64,000 bases of DNA from Lactobacillus amylovorus DSM 20531 (GCF_002706375.1 NZ_CP017706.1:682001-746000), one strand, 5' to 3'; positions 7,972-16,683 are shown, numbered from the stretch's first letter. A program made the numbers and translations. Notes: a model not told the origin generated them from the sequence alone.

Positions 7972-9342
7972 ATGAAAATTAAAAGCCAAGTATTTTGGGC
8001 TATTTTTTTTAGCTTAGTCTTTTTTACAACTAGCGGTTTTACTGTCGTTGGTCACCGCGGCGATCCTATCAAATATACTGAAGAAACAATTCAAGCTGAT
8101 AACTCCGCCTTCAATTCTGGTGCCGACTACGTTGAACTCGATCTTCAACTTTCTAAAGATGGAGTATTGGTCATCTCTCATGATGATGACCTTTACCGAG
8201 TTACTCATACACATGCAATTGTATCACAAAATGACTTTAAGACACTTAAACAGCTAAGGTACGATAATGGCGAACACGTCATGTCACTGAATGAGCTTTT
8301 TAAGTATTATAAAAATAGGCCAAATACTAAATTTGTTTTAGAGACAAAAATAGATCATAGCATTAACCCTTCTTATGAGCTAGAAGATAAAATTGCTCAA
8401 GTAGTTAAAAAATATCATATGCAAAACAGAATTATGATCCATTCTTTTTCTGCCGCAAGTTTATTTCATTTAAGAGAACTAATGCCACATGCATATTTAA
8501 TCCTAATTGTTGGTAGTCTTCGCCGCATTAACTTCAGTATTTTACCTCAGGTCAATGCAGTTAACGCCTCATCCGATATTGTTCAAGAGCATCCCTTCTT
8601 AATTCACTGGCTCCATAAATTGCATAAGCAACTTTATGTCTGGGCCAAAATGGATGAATCGCCTGCTTTATGGCATTGGCTAATCAACCGAAATGTTGAC
8701 GGGGTTGTAACTAACTTTCCGGCTACTGGTTTTAAATATAAATTAGCCAAAAGTGGCACCAAAAAATATACCATCAATCGTTCAGGAATCTATTTTGGCA
8801 AAACTAAAACTGCCACAATGATGAATCCTTATGTGCGAATCAAAGAAAAGAAATATGTCTATCCAGGACAAAAACTTAACGTAACTTATGGCGTACGAGT
8901 TGATGATCGTCTTTATTACCAAATTGCCGAAAAGACATTTATCTCTGCGGAATTTGTTAACTTAGATTTACGCCAGCAAGATATTGCCCCATATCAGAAT
9001 AAAAAGATTATGGCTAAGCCAAACACTAAAGTTACGCTGTACAGTTATCCAGATAATCAGGCCCAAACCAATAAAGTTTTACCTGCTGACAAACTATTCA
9101 AGATTCAAAACTTTAACGGCAGTCCTAAAAATATGTGGCTCTACACCAAGCTAGGCTGGGTTAAAGCAAATCAAATTCTGTTCTACGGCTTCTTCAGTAA
9201 ACAAGCTTTTGCAGATTACAAGAAATTGCCAAGAGTTAGTCATTACACTAACTTGGCCTTGTTAACATATAATCCAAATAACCCAATTAAAGAACTAACC
9301 TTTAGTGAAAAGCAAAAGGCCGTTAACCATATTATTTATTAA
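7972..9342 (+). CDS. Exported or membrane-anchored GDPD-family phosphodiesterase with C-terminal repeats
   Basis: A 456-residue protein. Residues 1-26 form a hydrophobic signal or anchor. A glycerophosphodiester phosphodiesterase (TIM-barrel) domain follows directly with catalytic H28-R29, E55 and D57 and H70, seen as GHRGD, VELDLQ and VISHDDD. Such enzymes cleave glycerophosphodiesters or teichoic-acid-like glycerol phosphates. Residues ~255-456 add two domains resembling SH3b/SLAP-type wall-binding repeats (YFGKTKTATMMNPYVRIKEKK and a second unit ending WVKANQI), suggesting a cell-surface location. It is a single gene flanked by terminators. Substrate and anchoring are inferred. Confidence 0.8.
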   Translation: MKIKSQVFWAIFFSLVFFTTSGFTVVGHRGDPIKYTEETIQADNSAFNSGADYVELDLQLSKDGVLVISHDDDLYRVTHTHAIVSQNDFKTLKQLRYDNGEHVMSLNELFKYYKNRPNTKFVLETKIDHSINPSYELEDKIAQVVKKYHMQNRIMIHSFSAASLFHLRELMPHAYLILIVGSLRRINFSILPQVNAVNASSDIVQEHPFLIHWLHKLHKQLYVWAKMDESPALWHWLINRNVDGVVTNFPATGFKYKLAKSGTKKYTINRSGIYFGKTKTATMMNPYVRIKEKKYVYPGQKLNVTYGVRVDDRLYYQIAEKTFISAEFVNLDLRQQDIAPYQNKKIMAKPNTKVTLYSYPDNQAQTNKVLPADKLFKIQNFNGSPKNMWLYTKLGWVKANQILFYGFFSKQAFADYKKLPRVSHYTNLALLTYNPNNPIKELTFSEKQKAVNHIIY

Positions 9343-9346
9343 AGAC

Positions 9347-9380
9347 AAAAAAGACCAGTTCCTACGAACTGATCTTTTTT
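9347..9380. terminator. Bidirectional terminator between the GDPD gene and ccpA
   Basis: AAAAAAGA-C-CAGTTC, loop CTAC, then GAACTG-A-TCTTTTTT. It has an A run on one side and a T run on the other, so it serves two convergent genes. Confidence 0.85.
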
Positions 9381-9396
9381 AATTTACTGATTTTAA

Positions 9397-10404
9397 TTAT
9401 TGGTTTAAAGTACTTTGCTTCTTAACCAATTCATATGGCAATTCAATATGAATATCGTCAACTTCTTCGTTGTTCATCAACTTAGTCAACATTCTCATAG
9501 CTACGGCACCCATATCGTAAAGTGGTTGCTTAATGGTAGTCAAAGCTGGACGAACAACTGAAGCCAATTGAGTAGCACTCGCAGTAACGATTTCAAATTC
9601 TTCAGGAACCTTAGTACCTGCATCCATTGCTGAATTCAAGATACCTACTGAAGAAATGTCACGAGTTACAATTACACCATCAATACCATCTTTAACGAGT
9701 TGAGGATATAAGTTGTAACCATCTGAGTAATCCTTAATGCCAGTATAAATATGTGGTTCACCCAAATTGTTTGCTCTAATGAATTCTTCGTAAGCTGGAA
9801 TTCTATTTTCGCCATTAACTACGGCATCTTGATCGCCAACTACAATAGCCAAGTTCTTCTTGCCATCATGCATGAGCAAGTTCAACGCTTCGGTATCAGC
9901 CTTCTTGTAATCAATCGTAACTGAAGCGAATTCTTCACGATTGTCCTTGGTACCTGCCAAAACTACAGGCGTTTCAGTACGTTTAAATGCTTCCGCAGCC
10001 TCATCTGGCAAACGGTTTGACATATAAATTACACCGTCAACTTGCTTGTTAAGCAAACTTTGAATAACTTGATCTTCTTTCATCAAGCGATTTTCAATAC
10101 TGGTAATGATAATGTTGTACTTGTACAAAAGTGCAATATCATCAATCCCCTTTGATAATTCCGCAAAATATAAATTGGTTAAATCTGGGACGATTAAACC
10201 AACAGTAGTGGTACGCTTAGAAGCTAAACCTTGTGCTACCGCATTTGGTTGGTAGTGCAATCTCTTAATAACCTCTAATACGCGATCACGAGTTTCTTTT
10301 CTAACATTATTGTTCCCATTAACAACACGAGAAACAGTAGCCATTGAAACTTTAGCTTCTCGAGCAACATCATAAATAGTAACATCTTGCTTATGCATTC
10401 TCAT
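9397..10404 (-). CDS. ccpA: Catabolite control protein A
   Basis: A LacI-family regulator of 335 residues, CcpA by its N-terminus: VTIYDVAREAKVSMATVSRVVNGN (HTH plus hinge), NAVAQGLASKRTTTVG and the PBP1-like core. With HPr-Ser-P it represses or activates carbon-catabolite genes at cre sites. The start is taken at ATG 10404, six nt after GGAAGG; a TTG 15 nt earlier is in frame but badly spaced from its ribosome site. It is divergent from pepQ with a cre-like site between them, an arrangement known from other lactobacilli, which suggests auto- and cross-regulation. Confidence 0.93.
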   Translation of the reverse strand: MRMHKQDVTIYDVAREAKVSMATVSRVVNGNNNVRKETRDRVLEVIKRLHYQPNAVAQGLASKRTTTVGLIVPDLTNLYFAELSKGIDDIALLYKYNIIITSIENRLMKEDQVIQSLLNKQVDGVIYMSNRLPDEAAEAFKRTETPVVLAGTKDNREEFASVTIDYKKADTEALNLLMHDGKKNLAIVVGDQDAVVNGENRIPAYEEFIRANNLGEPHIYTGIKDYSDGYNLYPQLVKDGIDGVIVTRDISSVGILNSAMDAGTKVPEEFEIVTASATQLASVVRPALTTIKQPLYDMGAVAMRMLTKLMNNEEVDDIHIELPYELVKKQSTLNQ

Positions 10405-10460
10405 CTCAGTCCTTCCCAAAACTCCTTCGCCCTAATAATGTATCATTATCTAGTCTCAAG

Positions 10461-10474
10461 CGCAAACGTTTACA
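10461..10474. promoter_or_regulatory. cre-like operator between ccpA and pepQ
   Basis: Minus-strand TGTAAACGTTTGCG fits the cre consensus TGWNANCGNTNWCA except the last base. It sits ~57 nt upstream of the ccpA start and ~70 nt upstream of pepQ. It would be the CcpA binding site for one or both genes. Confidence 0.7.
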
Positions 10475-10508
10475 ACTTTTCTTTCATTTTTTCATGCATA
10501 AATCATGG

Positions 10509-10514
10509 TATACT
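10509..10514 (+). promoter_or_regulatory. Extended -10 of the pepQ promoter
   Basis: TGGTATACT supplies a TGn extension and a TATACT -10 hexamer, 30 nt before the pepQ start; AGAGG at ~10533 is the ribosome site. No good -35 is visible, consistent with an extended -10 promoter. Confidence 0.5.
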
Positions 10515-10543
10515 TGCAATAAATTTAAGAAAAGAGGAACGCT

Positions 10544-11650
10544 ATGAACTTAGATAAATTACAACAATGGTTGCAAGATTACGGCAATGACCTTGCCTTT
10601 ATTTCCAACCCAATTACCATTTCATACTTCACTGGCTATTCAATGGATCCTCATGAACGAATTTTTGCCTTGGTCGTATTTAAAGACGCAGAACCATTCG
10701 TATTCTGCCCTGCTTTAAACGTAGAAGAAGCCAAAAATTCTGAATGGGACGGCGACGTTATCGGCTACCTTGATTCAGAAGATCCATGGGGTATTATTGC
10801 TGACAACGTTAGAAAACGCGCAAGTGAGCATCACAACTGGGCAATTGAAAAAGACGATTTATCTGTTGCCCACTACCAACGCTTACGTGGCGAATTTCCA
10901 AACTCCAGCTTCACTAACGACGTATCTCCTTTCATCGAAAGACTTCGTTTATACAAGACGCCTGAAGAAATTAAGAAACTTCAAGGTGCCGGTGCTGAAG
11001 CTGACTTTGCTTTCAAGATTGGTTTTGATGCCATTAGAACTGGCGTTACTGAAAGAAGCATCGCTGGTCAAATCGACTACCAATTAAAGATTCAAAAAGG
11101 CGTAATGCATGAAAGTTTTGAAACTATTGTGCAAGCTGGTAAGAATGCCGCTAACCCTCACCTAGGTCCAACCATGAACACAGTTCAACCTAACGAATTA
11201 GTTTTGTTCGACTTAGGTACCATGCACGATGGCTACGCATCAGACTCAAGTAGAACTGTGGCCTACGGCGAACCAAGCGACAAACAACGTGAAATTTACG
11301 AAGTCGACTGCGAAGCTCAACAAGCAGCAATTGAAGCAGCTAAACCTGGTATTACTGCAGAAGAACTTGATCGTGTTGCTCGTGACATCATCACCAAAGC
11401 TGGATATGGCGAATACTTCATTCACCGTTTAGGTCACGGTATCGGTAAAAACGTACACGAATACCCATCAATCGTTCAAGGCAATGACTTGGTACTTGAA
11501 GAAGGCATGTGCTTCTCAATTGAACCTGGTATTTACATCCCTGGCTTTGCCGGTGTTAGAATCGAAGACTGTGGTGTCGTTACTAAAGATGGTTTCAAGC
11601 CATTTACCCACACCGACAAAGACTTAAAGATCTTGCCACTCAAAGATTAA
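10544..11650 (+). CDS. pepQ: Xaa-Pro dipeptidase PepQ
   Basis: A 368-residue M24B metallopeptidase (prolidase) that splits Xaa-Pro dipeptides in the cytosol, the last step in using proline-rich casein peptides. An N-terminal creatinase-like domain (~1-125) is followed by the pita-bread domain. Metal ligands are visible: the two aspartates in [14 protein letters not shown] (~221-234), the histidine in HRLGHGIG (~296-300), and glutamates in FSIEPGIY (~327) and RIEDCGVV (~341). Length and start fit the family. It is divergent from ccpA and followed by its own terminator. Confidence 0.95.
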   Translation: MNLDKLQQWLQDYGNDLAFISNPITISYFTGYSMDPHERIFALVVFKDAEPFVFCPALNVEEAKNSEWDGDVIGYLDSEDPWGIIADNVRKRASEHHNWAIEKDDLSVAHYQRLRGEFPNSSFTNDVSPFIERLRLYKTPEEIKKLQGAGAEADFAFKIGFDAIRTGVTERSIAGQIDYQLKIQKGVMHESFETIVQAGKNAANPHLGPTMNTVQPNELVLFDLGTMHDGYASDSSRTVAYGEPSDKQREIYEVDCEAQQAAIEAAKPGITAEELDRVARDIITKAGYGEYFIHRLGHGIGKNVHEYPSIVQGNDLVLEEGMCFSIEPGIYIPGFAGVRIEDCGVVTKDGFKPFTHTDKDLKILPLKD

Positions 11651-11660
11651 GACAAAAAGA

Positions 11661-11688
11661 AAAAGGCCGATTAAATCGGCCCTTTTTT
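11661..11688. terminator. Terminator after pepQ
   Basis: AAGGCCGAT-TAA-ATCGGCC followed by CTTTTTT, 11 nt after the pepQ stop. An A run on the left lets it serve the convergent YtxH gene as well. Confidence 0.88.
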
Positions 11689-11699
11689 AGTAGATTTGA

Positions 11700-12074
11700 T
11701 TAAGCTTCTGGCTTATCTTCTTCTGCATCTTCAGCGTTGTGTTCTTCTTCTGCGTTGTTTAAATCATCGACAGATTCTTGAGCATTGTCGCCTGCAGTAA
11801 CATCGTCATCTTTATTTGAATCATCAATTACGATATCATCGAAGTCTTTTAATTCCGAATCATCTTCAACATTCTTTGGGAATGAAGCTAATTGATTCTT
11901 GACAATTTCAGTACCATTATCGTATTTCTTCTTCAAATCTTGAAGCTTGTCGTTATCTTTAATTTTGTTCTTAACGTCATCAACTTGTTCATCACTAACA
12001 AGAAGTGAGCCTGCGAGAAAACCTGCTGCACATCCAGCAACGGCACCTAATACAAAACTTGCTAACTTTTTCAT
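11700..12074 (-). CDS. YtxH domain-containing protein
   Basis: 124 residues. The N-terminal hydrophobic glycine/alanine-rich segment (KKLASFVLGAVAGCAAGFLAGSLL, split here as ~2-13 and 14-25) is followed by an amphipathic YtxH-type helix and a very acidic tail (about 40 residues of D/E/N). Such proteins are small membrane-associated, often stress-related, of unknown mechanism. It lies 17 nt after the DUF948 gene, with which it is commonly paired, so the two likely form an operon. Confidence 0.8.
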   Translation of the reverse strand: MKKLASFVLGAVAGCAAGFLAGSLLVSDEQVDDVKNKIKDNDKLQDLKKKYDNGTEIVKNQLASFPKNVEDDSELKDFDDIVIDDSNKDDDVTAGDNAQESVDDLNNAEEEHNAEDAEEDKPEA

Positions 12075-12091
12075 GGTAAATTCCCCCTTTA

Positions 12092-12517
12092 TTAACTTTC
12101 ACCTCTGCGACGCTTACGTCTTGCGAATACCGTCGCAGCTATTGAAGAAACAAGACCAGCATGGCTAAAATGATTGCTGCTAAAGCGTTTAGCGATCTTC
12201 TTGGATGAATCATTTAACTCTGATACGCTTTCGCCTAAATCTGCAGCAGCTTGAACTACTGGATCTAACGTCTTCATTTTACCATTAACATCGACCATCA
12301 GGTCATTAGTTTTATCCAACAAATCATTTGTTTGATCCATCAGACTATCCATATCTTTTGTCATCTTTTTTAATGATTCATTAGTTGTTTGAATAGTTGT
12401 ACTGGTTTCTTTTAATAATTTTGCGGTTCTAGTAAGCATTGGAATTGTAAACAATACCAAAATCAAGAAAGCGATAGCCGCAATCAAACCAGCTAAAGCA
12501 CCATAAGAAATTGTCAT
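12092..12517 (-). CDS. DUF948 domain-containing membrane protein
   Basis: 141 residues: one N-terminal transmembrane helix (~7-28) followed by a long heptad-like coiled region (LLKETSTTIQTTNESLKKM, then repeated DxTNDLLDKTND units) and a basic C-terminus RRKRRRGES. This is the DUF948 pattern of small Gram-positive envelope proteins. It forms a pair with the YtxH gene downstream. The IS4 element begins 83 nt upstream of its start, so its promoter must lie in that gap or in the IS. Confidence 0.78.
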   Translation of the reverse strand: MTISYGALAGLIAAIAFLILVLFTIPMLTRTAKLLKETSTTIQTTNESLKKMTKDMDSLMDQTNDLLDKTNDLMVDVNGKMKTLDPVVQAAADLGESVSELNDSSKKIAKRFSSNHFSHAGLVSSIAATVFARRKRRRGES

Positions 12518-12671
12518 TTTTAACCTCCATTATTATCTAAAAAAAGTCTAGCATGAAAATGCTTTATTCTCAATCTATGTATTGTTATTATTTTATAGAA
12601 CTGAAACTTGAAAGCACTAAAACTAGCCGGATCTCTTATCGGATCTGGCTTTTTGTTTCTTAAATTAGTTT

Positions 12672-14021
12672 TTAAGTTGTCCTCAGAAGTTGCTTTTGAA
12701 TGAAAACCGGCAATAACTTAATAAAGTTGTCTAATATTTGTTCCACTGTCGCGGAGATTTCGGCCTTTACTTCTTTGAAAGCTGTAAGCAAGTAGACCAA
12801 TGCTTCTTCAAAGGCTAAATCAGGCAGCGCCTCATTCATTAGATAGAATAAATCGCCTAAGGTTCGATCATCGGTACTTTGTCTTTCTTGCCAAGCTAAC
12901 AGATCATAAGTTAGAGCCGTCACGGCAATGTAGCCGCATTGTCCATCATAGCTTTGGATCTGTGATTTGTTTAAGGCTAAATATTGCTTAGCTGCTTTAA
13001 AATAAGTTTCGATCTGCCATCTGCGGCCATAGAGCTGAATGATTTCTTGTGGATGCAGCTTGTATTGCGTAGTTGCCAGTACTAAATATTTTCCTTTACT
13101 GCCGCGTTTAGTGACATAGACTAATCTAATTGGAAAAGCATGTCCTTGATATTCGGCTTCAACCACGCTGCTATAGAGATAGTCTGTTTTCTGATGCATT
13201 TTGGAAGCAGCCAAACGTTCATACAGTCCTTTGACATCATAAAGGCGGCCGCGGTAACGATAATAAACTTTCTTGGTCTGCTTAAGCATGCCTACGCTAT
13301 CTAACCCTAATTGCTTCAGCTGCCAGAACATTTTAGGTGAAGAGAACCAGCTATCAAATAAGACATATTCAGCTGATATGCCCATAGCGACAGCTTGCTT
13401 AATCAGCTCTACGGTGACAGTATTCATCGGTCTTTGAGCTTGAGTTCTTCTACGGCCAGCAATTGAGCGCTGATCAGTAGTGACTGGTTGGCTGCCAATC
13501 ATATTCTCTTTTTTCTTGGTTGACATCAAAGCAAAATTAACCGGTAAGAAGGTATTACCGTCGCTCCAGCCAATAGTTAAGCCCCGATAGCCGGTTAGAA
13601 ATTCATGTTTATCATGATCATAGACTTTAGCCAATAGTTCAGTCTTCTTAGAACAAGAGCGAGCCATTAGCGTATCATCAACGATTAAAGCTAATCTTCT
13701 ACGCCGATCGATTACCGGCTTCAAAACAGAAATCAGTTTGACAGCAGTCAAACAAACTAGCTTCTGCCAGTTAATACGACCATCATTAAGCACATTTCTG
13801 CCAGTTTTGGCAGTAAAATCCTTTGCGCGCTGACAGCGGTAAAGCGACTTTCTTGCAAATCTAGCCTTGATCATCCAGGTAATAACCATTAACAAGCTAA
13901 CCAGGGAATGGCGTTTAAAATTTACCTTTTTGCTTAAATCAGCTAGACCAATTAATTTAGAAAAAGCAAAAATTAAAGATTCAGTGTCCTTTTCTTGGTC
14001 GAATTGCGTTATACTTTTCAT
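12672..14021 (-). CDS. IS4-family transposase
   Basis: A 449-residue DDE transposase. The catalytic residues can be placed: D in LIVDDTLMARS (~112), D in YVLFDSWFSS (~222), and E in the YREK-type motif YGRRWQIETYFKAAK (~339-353). An N-terminal helical domain with SLVSLLMVITWM and RCQRAKDF is typical of this IS4 subgroup. ATG 14021 follows AAAGGAG with normal spacing. The ribosome site lies in one arm of a leader hairpin, listed separately. No lesion is visible. Confidence 0.93.
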   Translation of the reverse strand: MKSITQFDQEKDTESLIFAFSKLIGLADLSKKVNFKRHSLVSLLMVITWMIKARFARKSLYRCQRAKDFTAKTGRNVLNDGRINWQKLVCLTAVKLISVLKPVIDRRRRLALIVDDTLMARSCSKKTELLAKVYDHDKHEFLTGYRGLTIGWSDGNTFLPVNFALMSTKKKENMIGSQPVTTDQRSIAGRRRTQAQRPMNTVTVELIKQAVAMGISAEYVLFDSWFSSPKMFWQLKQLGLDSVGMLKQTKKVYYRYRGRLYDVKGLYERLAASKMHQKTDYLYSSVVEAEYQGHAFPIRLVYVTKRGSKGKYLVLATTQYKLHPQEIIQLYGRRWQIETYFKAAKQYLALNKSQIQSYDGQCGYIAVTALTYDLLAWQERQSTDDRTLGDLFYLMNEALPDLAFEEALVYLLTAFKEVKAEISATVEQILDNFIKLLPVFIQKQLLRTT

Positions 14022-14022
14022 T

Positions 14023-14082
14023 GCGTAGGATCTCCTTTACTTTGAATTTGACACTTAAAGTATAACGCGGAGAGATCCTGCG
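14023..14082 (-). promoter_or_regulatory. IS4 leader: RBS-masking hairpin around an internal -10
   Basis: On the minus strand CGCAGGATCTCT (from 14082) is complementary to the ribosome-site arm GGAGATCCTACG (from 14035), 11 pairs with one mismatch. Between the arms lies TATACT (~14061-14066), a good -10. A transcript started there would lack the first arm and be translated; one reading in from outside would fold and hide the ribosome site. This is inference from pairing. Confidence 0.5.
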
Positions 14083-14185
14083 TTTTTATTTTTACGCAAA
14101 AAAGACTAGGAACCATGGCAAAAGAGCATGATTTCTAGCTTTCAAGTTTCAGTTATAGAATCATAATGTAAAGAAAGGACCATCT

Positions 14186-15031
14186 ATGAAGCTTCCCTCA
14201 CAATTAAATATTCAAAAAATAAAACTAGACTGGGATAAAATCGGTCAAAATTTACTTTCTACTGTTTGGCAGTTAGCAATTACGACCCTGATCTTTTATC
14301 TATTATCTCACTTTGGGCATAAATTAATTAACAATTATTTAGCTAAACACAATACATTAAAAAATAAACGCTCTAAAACAATTGCTGCTTTGATCAACAG
14401 TTTATTCCAATATACGTTGATCTTCTTTTATTTGTTTGGCGTCTTATCAATTTTAGGTGTGCCAGTTGGAACGCTACTGGCCAGTGCCGGAATTTTCTCC
14501 CTAGCTTTAGGGATGGGGGCCCAAGGATTTGTCAGTGATCTGGTCAACGGTTTCTTCATCTTGAGTGAGGACCAATTCGATGTTGGTGACTTGGTACAAA
14601 TTGGCACTAACGTAGGAACTGTAGTTCAACTGGGGCTTAGAACCACTAGATTAAAAGGTTCAGATGGTTCAATTATCTACATTCCTAACCGTAATATTAC
14701 CATCGTGCAAAACCTAGCTCATGGCGGTGTGGCACTTGATATTAACCTTGACCTTGATGCTGAAAACGATGTTACAGAAGTAAGCCGCCTCATCAAGCAA
14801 TGCAATCAAACTATTCAACCCGAGAAAAAGACAATTGTTCAAGGCCCAACGATTACAGGAATCACGGAACAAACCGGCAACAAATTTGTTTACAGCATTC
14901 ACTTTCAAGTTAAGCCAGGAAAACAAAGTGCAGTTAGAAATTTGTATTTAACTAAATACATTCAAACTTTGCAAAAAAATGGCATTAAATTTGCTAGTGT
15001 GCCTACCCCAAAAACAACCCAAGCTAAGTAA
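14186..15031 (+). CDS. MscS-family mechanosensitive ion channel
   Basis: A 281-residue small-conductance mechanosensitive channel of the plasma membrane that releases solutes on hypo-osmotic shock. Three hydrophobic segments lie near residues 28-46, 72-92 and 97-117; the pore-lining glycine/alanine helix is GTLLASAGIFSLALGMGAQG, followed by FVSDLVNGFFILSEDQFDVGDLVQIG, the diagnostic MscS beta domain. The cytoplasmic C-terminal domain extends to the end. An AAAGGA site precedes the start. Only 25 nt separate the IS4 target repeat from the start codon, so the original promoter was probably displaced. A terminator follows at once. Confidence 0.9.
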   Translation: MKLPSQLNIQKIKLDWDKIGQNLLSTVWQLAITTLIFYLLSHFGHKLINNYLAKHNTLKNKRSKTIAALINSLFQYTLIFFYLFGVLSILGVPVGTLLASAGIFSLALGMGAQGFVSDLVNGFFILSEDQFDVGDLVQIGTNVGTVVQLGLRTTRLKGSDGSIIYIPNRNITIVQNLAHGGVALDINLDLDAENDVTEVSRLIKQCNQTIQPEKKTIVQGPTITGITEQTGNKFVYSIHFQVKPGKQSAVRNLYLTKYIQTLQKNGIKFASVPTPKTTQAK

Positions 15032-15324
15032 AAAATGTCCAGTTTTAAAAACTGGGCATTTTTATTTTTGACTTCTTTGTAAGTTCTATAAATAGCAATT
15101 ATTCCTGAAAGATTGATCAGAATAAGTATCCACCAAACTTTTTTATCTGCCATGGAAATCGTAGTTAAAAACCAGATATCAAATAAAACATAAAGTAGAA
15201 AAATAATTAAAATATTCTAATATCCTAGCTTAACCACATATCGTAAATAATATTTTCTAGTTGCCGACAAACACGCTGCCACCATCACAAAAATTGCTGG
15301 AATTCCGATTACCCATAATGCCAT
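14962..15324 (-). pseudogene. Small membrane protein gene interrupted by an amber codon
   Basis: A minus-strand frame from ATG 15324 (GAGG 9 nt upstream) reads MALWVIGIPAIFVMVA and runs 35 codons to a TAG near 15217-15219. The same frame then continues with NILIIFLLYVLFDIWF and MADKKVWWILILINLSG, two more strongly hydrophobic segments ending KEVKNKN. One sense codon in place of TAG would give a continuous three-helix protein. The 3' part runs into the MscS terminator and gene, so the natural C-terminus is uncertain. No family was recognised. It could instead be two tiny genes. Confidence 0.45.
15031..15063. terminator. Terminator of the MscS gene
   Basis: AAAAATG-T-CCAGTTTT pairs with AAAACTGG-G-CATTTTT, starting at the MscS stop codon. 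A-rich and T-rich flanks allow use in both directions. Confidence 0.88.
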
Positions 15325-15422
15325 AATTGCGCCTCTTTCAAAGCATGATTTATTTTTGCTATTTTTATTATCATGCTTTTAGTAGCACCCATTTACTTAT
15401 TTCCGAAATCTCGGAAACCAAT

Positions 15423-16004
15423 TTATTCACCATAGATCTGTTTAATTTGTGTAAATGCAACCTGAAAATCTGATTTCATATTTTTAAGTCCTAGAAAATC
15501 TAAATACTTAAACAAAGAAGCTATTTCAGTACTGTCATTATTCTTGGCATAATCAATCAAACTATGCATGAATTTTTTACGAATAGTTTCTTCCGCATAC
15601 AGATTCATTATTTCTAACGTATCTAATTTTTCTAACAAACTTTCAGCTTTGGGCAGATCCTTTTTATTTAATGGCCCATCCTGATACCGCTTTAAATACT
15701 GCAACGAAATTGCTTTAAGCTGCTTGATATTATTTGCTCCATATGCATCGGCAATATCTTGAATTGAAAAATATAAATGTGAACTGACCGTATTTTCTAA
15801 AAATTCCATTGGTTGAACATGGATATTAAAAAGCAAGGCAATAACTTTACACCAGGATAAATTATCCTTGCCCTTTTCCCATTCTGCTAGCGTAGACTTG
15901 TTAGTAATCCCCTTTGCTACATCAACTAAATTAATATGATGAGCTACACGCATTTTTCTAAATTTCGGGCCATAGATATTATCTTTTATTACATTTTCTT
16001 TCAC
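15423..16004 (-). CDS. Short Rgg/XRE-type transcriptional regulator
   Basis: 193 residues. An N-terminal helix-turn-helix of the XRE/Rgg kind (FRKMRVAHHINLVDVAKGITNKSTLAEWEKG, here residues ~16-46 in two pieces) is followed by an all-helical region resembling the TPR-like peptide-binding domain of Rgg regulators, but it is about 90 residues shorter than a typical Rgg (~280). The start is GTG 16004 with AGGAG 6 nt upstream. It may be a natural short form or a C-terminally truncated gene; no in-frame continuation was seen. It lies downstream of the rdgB terminator and appears monocistronic. Its target is unknown. Confidence 0.7.
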   Translation of the reverse strand: MKENVIKDNIYGPKFRKMRVAHHINLVDVAKGITNKSTLAEWEKGKDNLSWCKVIALLFNIHVQPMEFLENTVSSHLYFSIQDIADAYGANNIKQLKAISLQYLKRYQDGPLNKKDLPKAESLLEKLDTLEIMNLYAEETIRKKFMHSLIDYAKNNDSTEIASLFKYLDFLGLKNMKSDFQVAFTQIKQIYGE

Positions 16005-16027
16005 AGAGGTCTCCTACTTACAAGCAC

Positions 16028-16058
16028 AAAAAGGTGTTCCAAAATGAACACCTTTTTT
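16028..16058 (-). terminator. Terminator of murI-rdgB
   Basis: AAAAAGGTGTTC / GAACACCTTTTTT with a 6-nt loop, directly after the rdgB stop on the minus strand. Confidence 0.9.
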
Positions 16059-16062
16059 CTTT

Positions 16063-16683
16063 TTATTCAAATTGTTCAAGCCAAGCAGGTAATTCTTGTA
16101 ATAATTTTTCTACTGCACGACCACGGTGAGAAATTTCATTCTTTTCATCAGTAGTCATTTGTGCAAAAGTTTTACCCTTTTCTGGTACATAAAACAATGG
16201 ATCATAACCAAAGCCATCTTCACCTTGTGGCAATGGTAAAATGCGACCTGCGCATGTACCCGAAACGACTAAATCTTTATCAAATTCACCTGGCATCGAA
16301 ACCACGATTGTGGTCCAGAACTTAGCCGTTCTCTTTTCCTTGGGCACACCGCCAAGCTCAGCTAATAATTTAGCATTGTTTTTGGCATCATTATGAGCTT
16401 CACCAGCATAGCGAGCACTTCTTACGCCCGGTTCACCATTTAATGCATCAACCATCAAACCAGAGTCGTCCGCAATTGTTGGCATTTTACTAAAATCAGC
16501 CAATTCATGTGCCTTAATTTTAGCGTTGGCTTCAAAAGTATGACCACTTTCAATTGGATGTGGTGGATTTTTCAAATCCGCATTTGTTTTAATGATTACA
16601 TCAACATCAGCTTGTTTGAAAGCTTCTTTTAATTCACGTGCCTTACCTTGATTGCTAGTCGCAAACAAAATTTCTTTAACCAT
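16063..16683 (-). CDS. rdgB: Non-canonical purine NTP pyrophosphatase (RdgB/HAM1)
   Basis: A 206-residue house-cleaning enzyme that converts dITP, XTP and ITP to the monophosphates, keeping deaminated purines out of DNA and RNA. Family motifs: ILFATSNQGKARELKEAF at the N-terminus (substrate and metal site), TIADDSGLMVDALNGEPGVRSARYAG (~68-93, essential aspartates), GEDGFGYDPLFYVPE (~154-168) and KNEISHRGRA near the end. Its start overlaps the murI stop by one base, so the two form an operon ended by the terminator at 16028-16058. Confidence 0.94.
   Translation of the reverse strand: MVKEILFATSNQGKARELKEAFKQADVDVIIKTNADLKNPPHPIESGHTFEANAKIKAHELADFSKMPTIADDSGLMVDALNGEPGVRSARYAGEAHNDAKNNAKLLAELGGVPKEKRTAKFWTTIVVSMPGEFDKDLVVSGTCAGRILPLPQGEDGFGYDPLFYVPEKGKTFAQMTTDEKNEISHRGRAVEKLLQELPAWLEQFE

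Larger units (their letters stand above)
12601..14152 (-). mobile_element. Complete IS4-family element, 1552 bp, with 8-bp target duplication
   Basis: The ends are perfect inverted repeats CTGAAACTTGAAAGC (12601-12615) and GCTTTCAAGTTTCAG (14138-14152). They are flanked by the direct repeat TTATAGAA at 12593-12600 and 14153-14160, an 8-bp target duplication that fixes the boundaries. One transposase gene on the minus strand is intact, so the insertion looks recent and possibly mobile. It sits between the DUF948 gene and the MscS gene. Confidence 0.92.
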
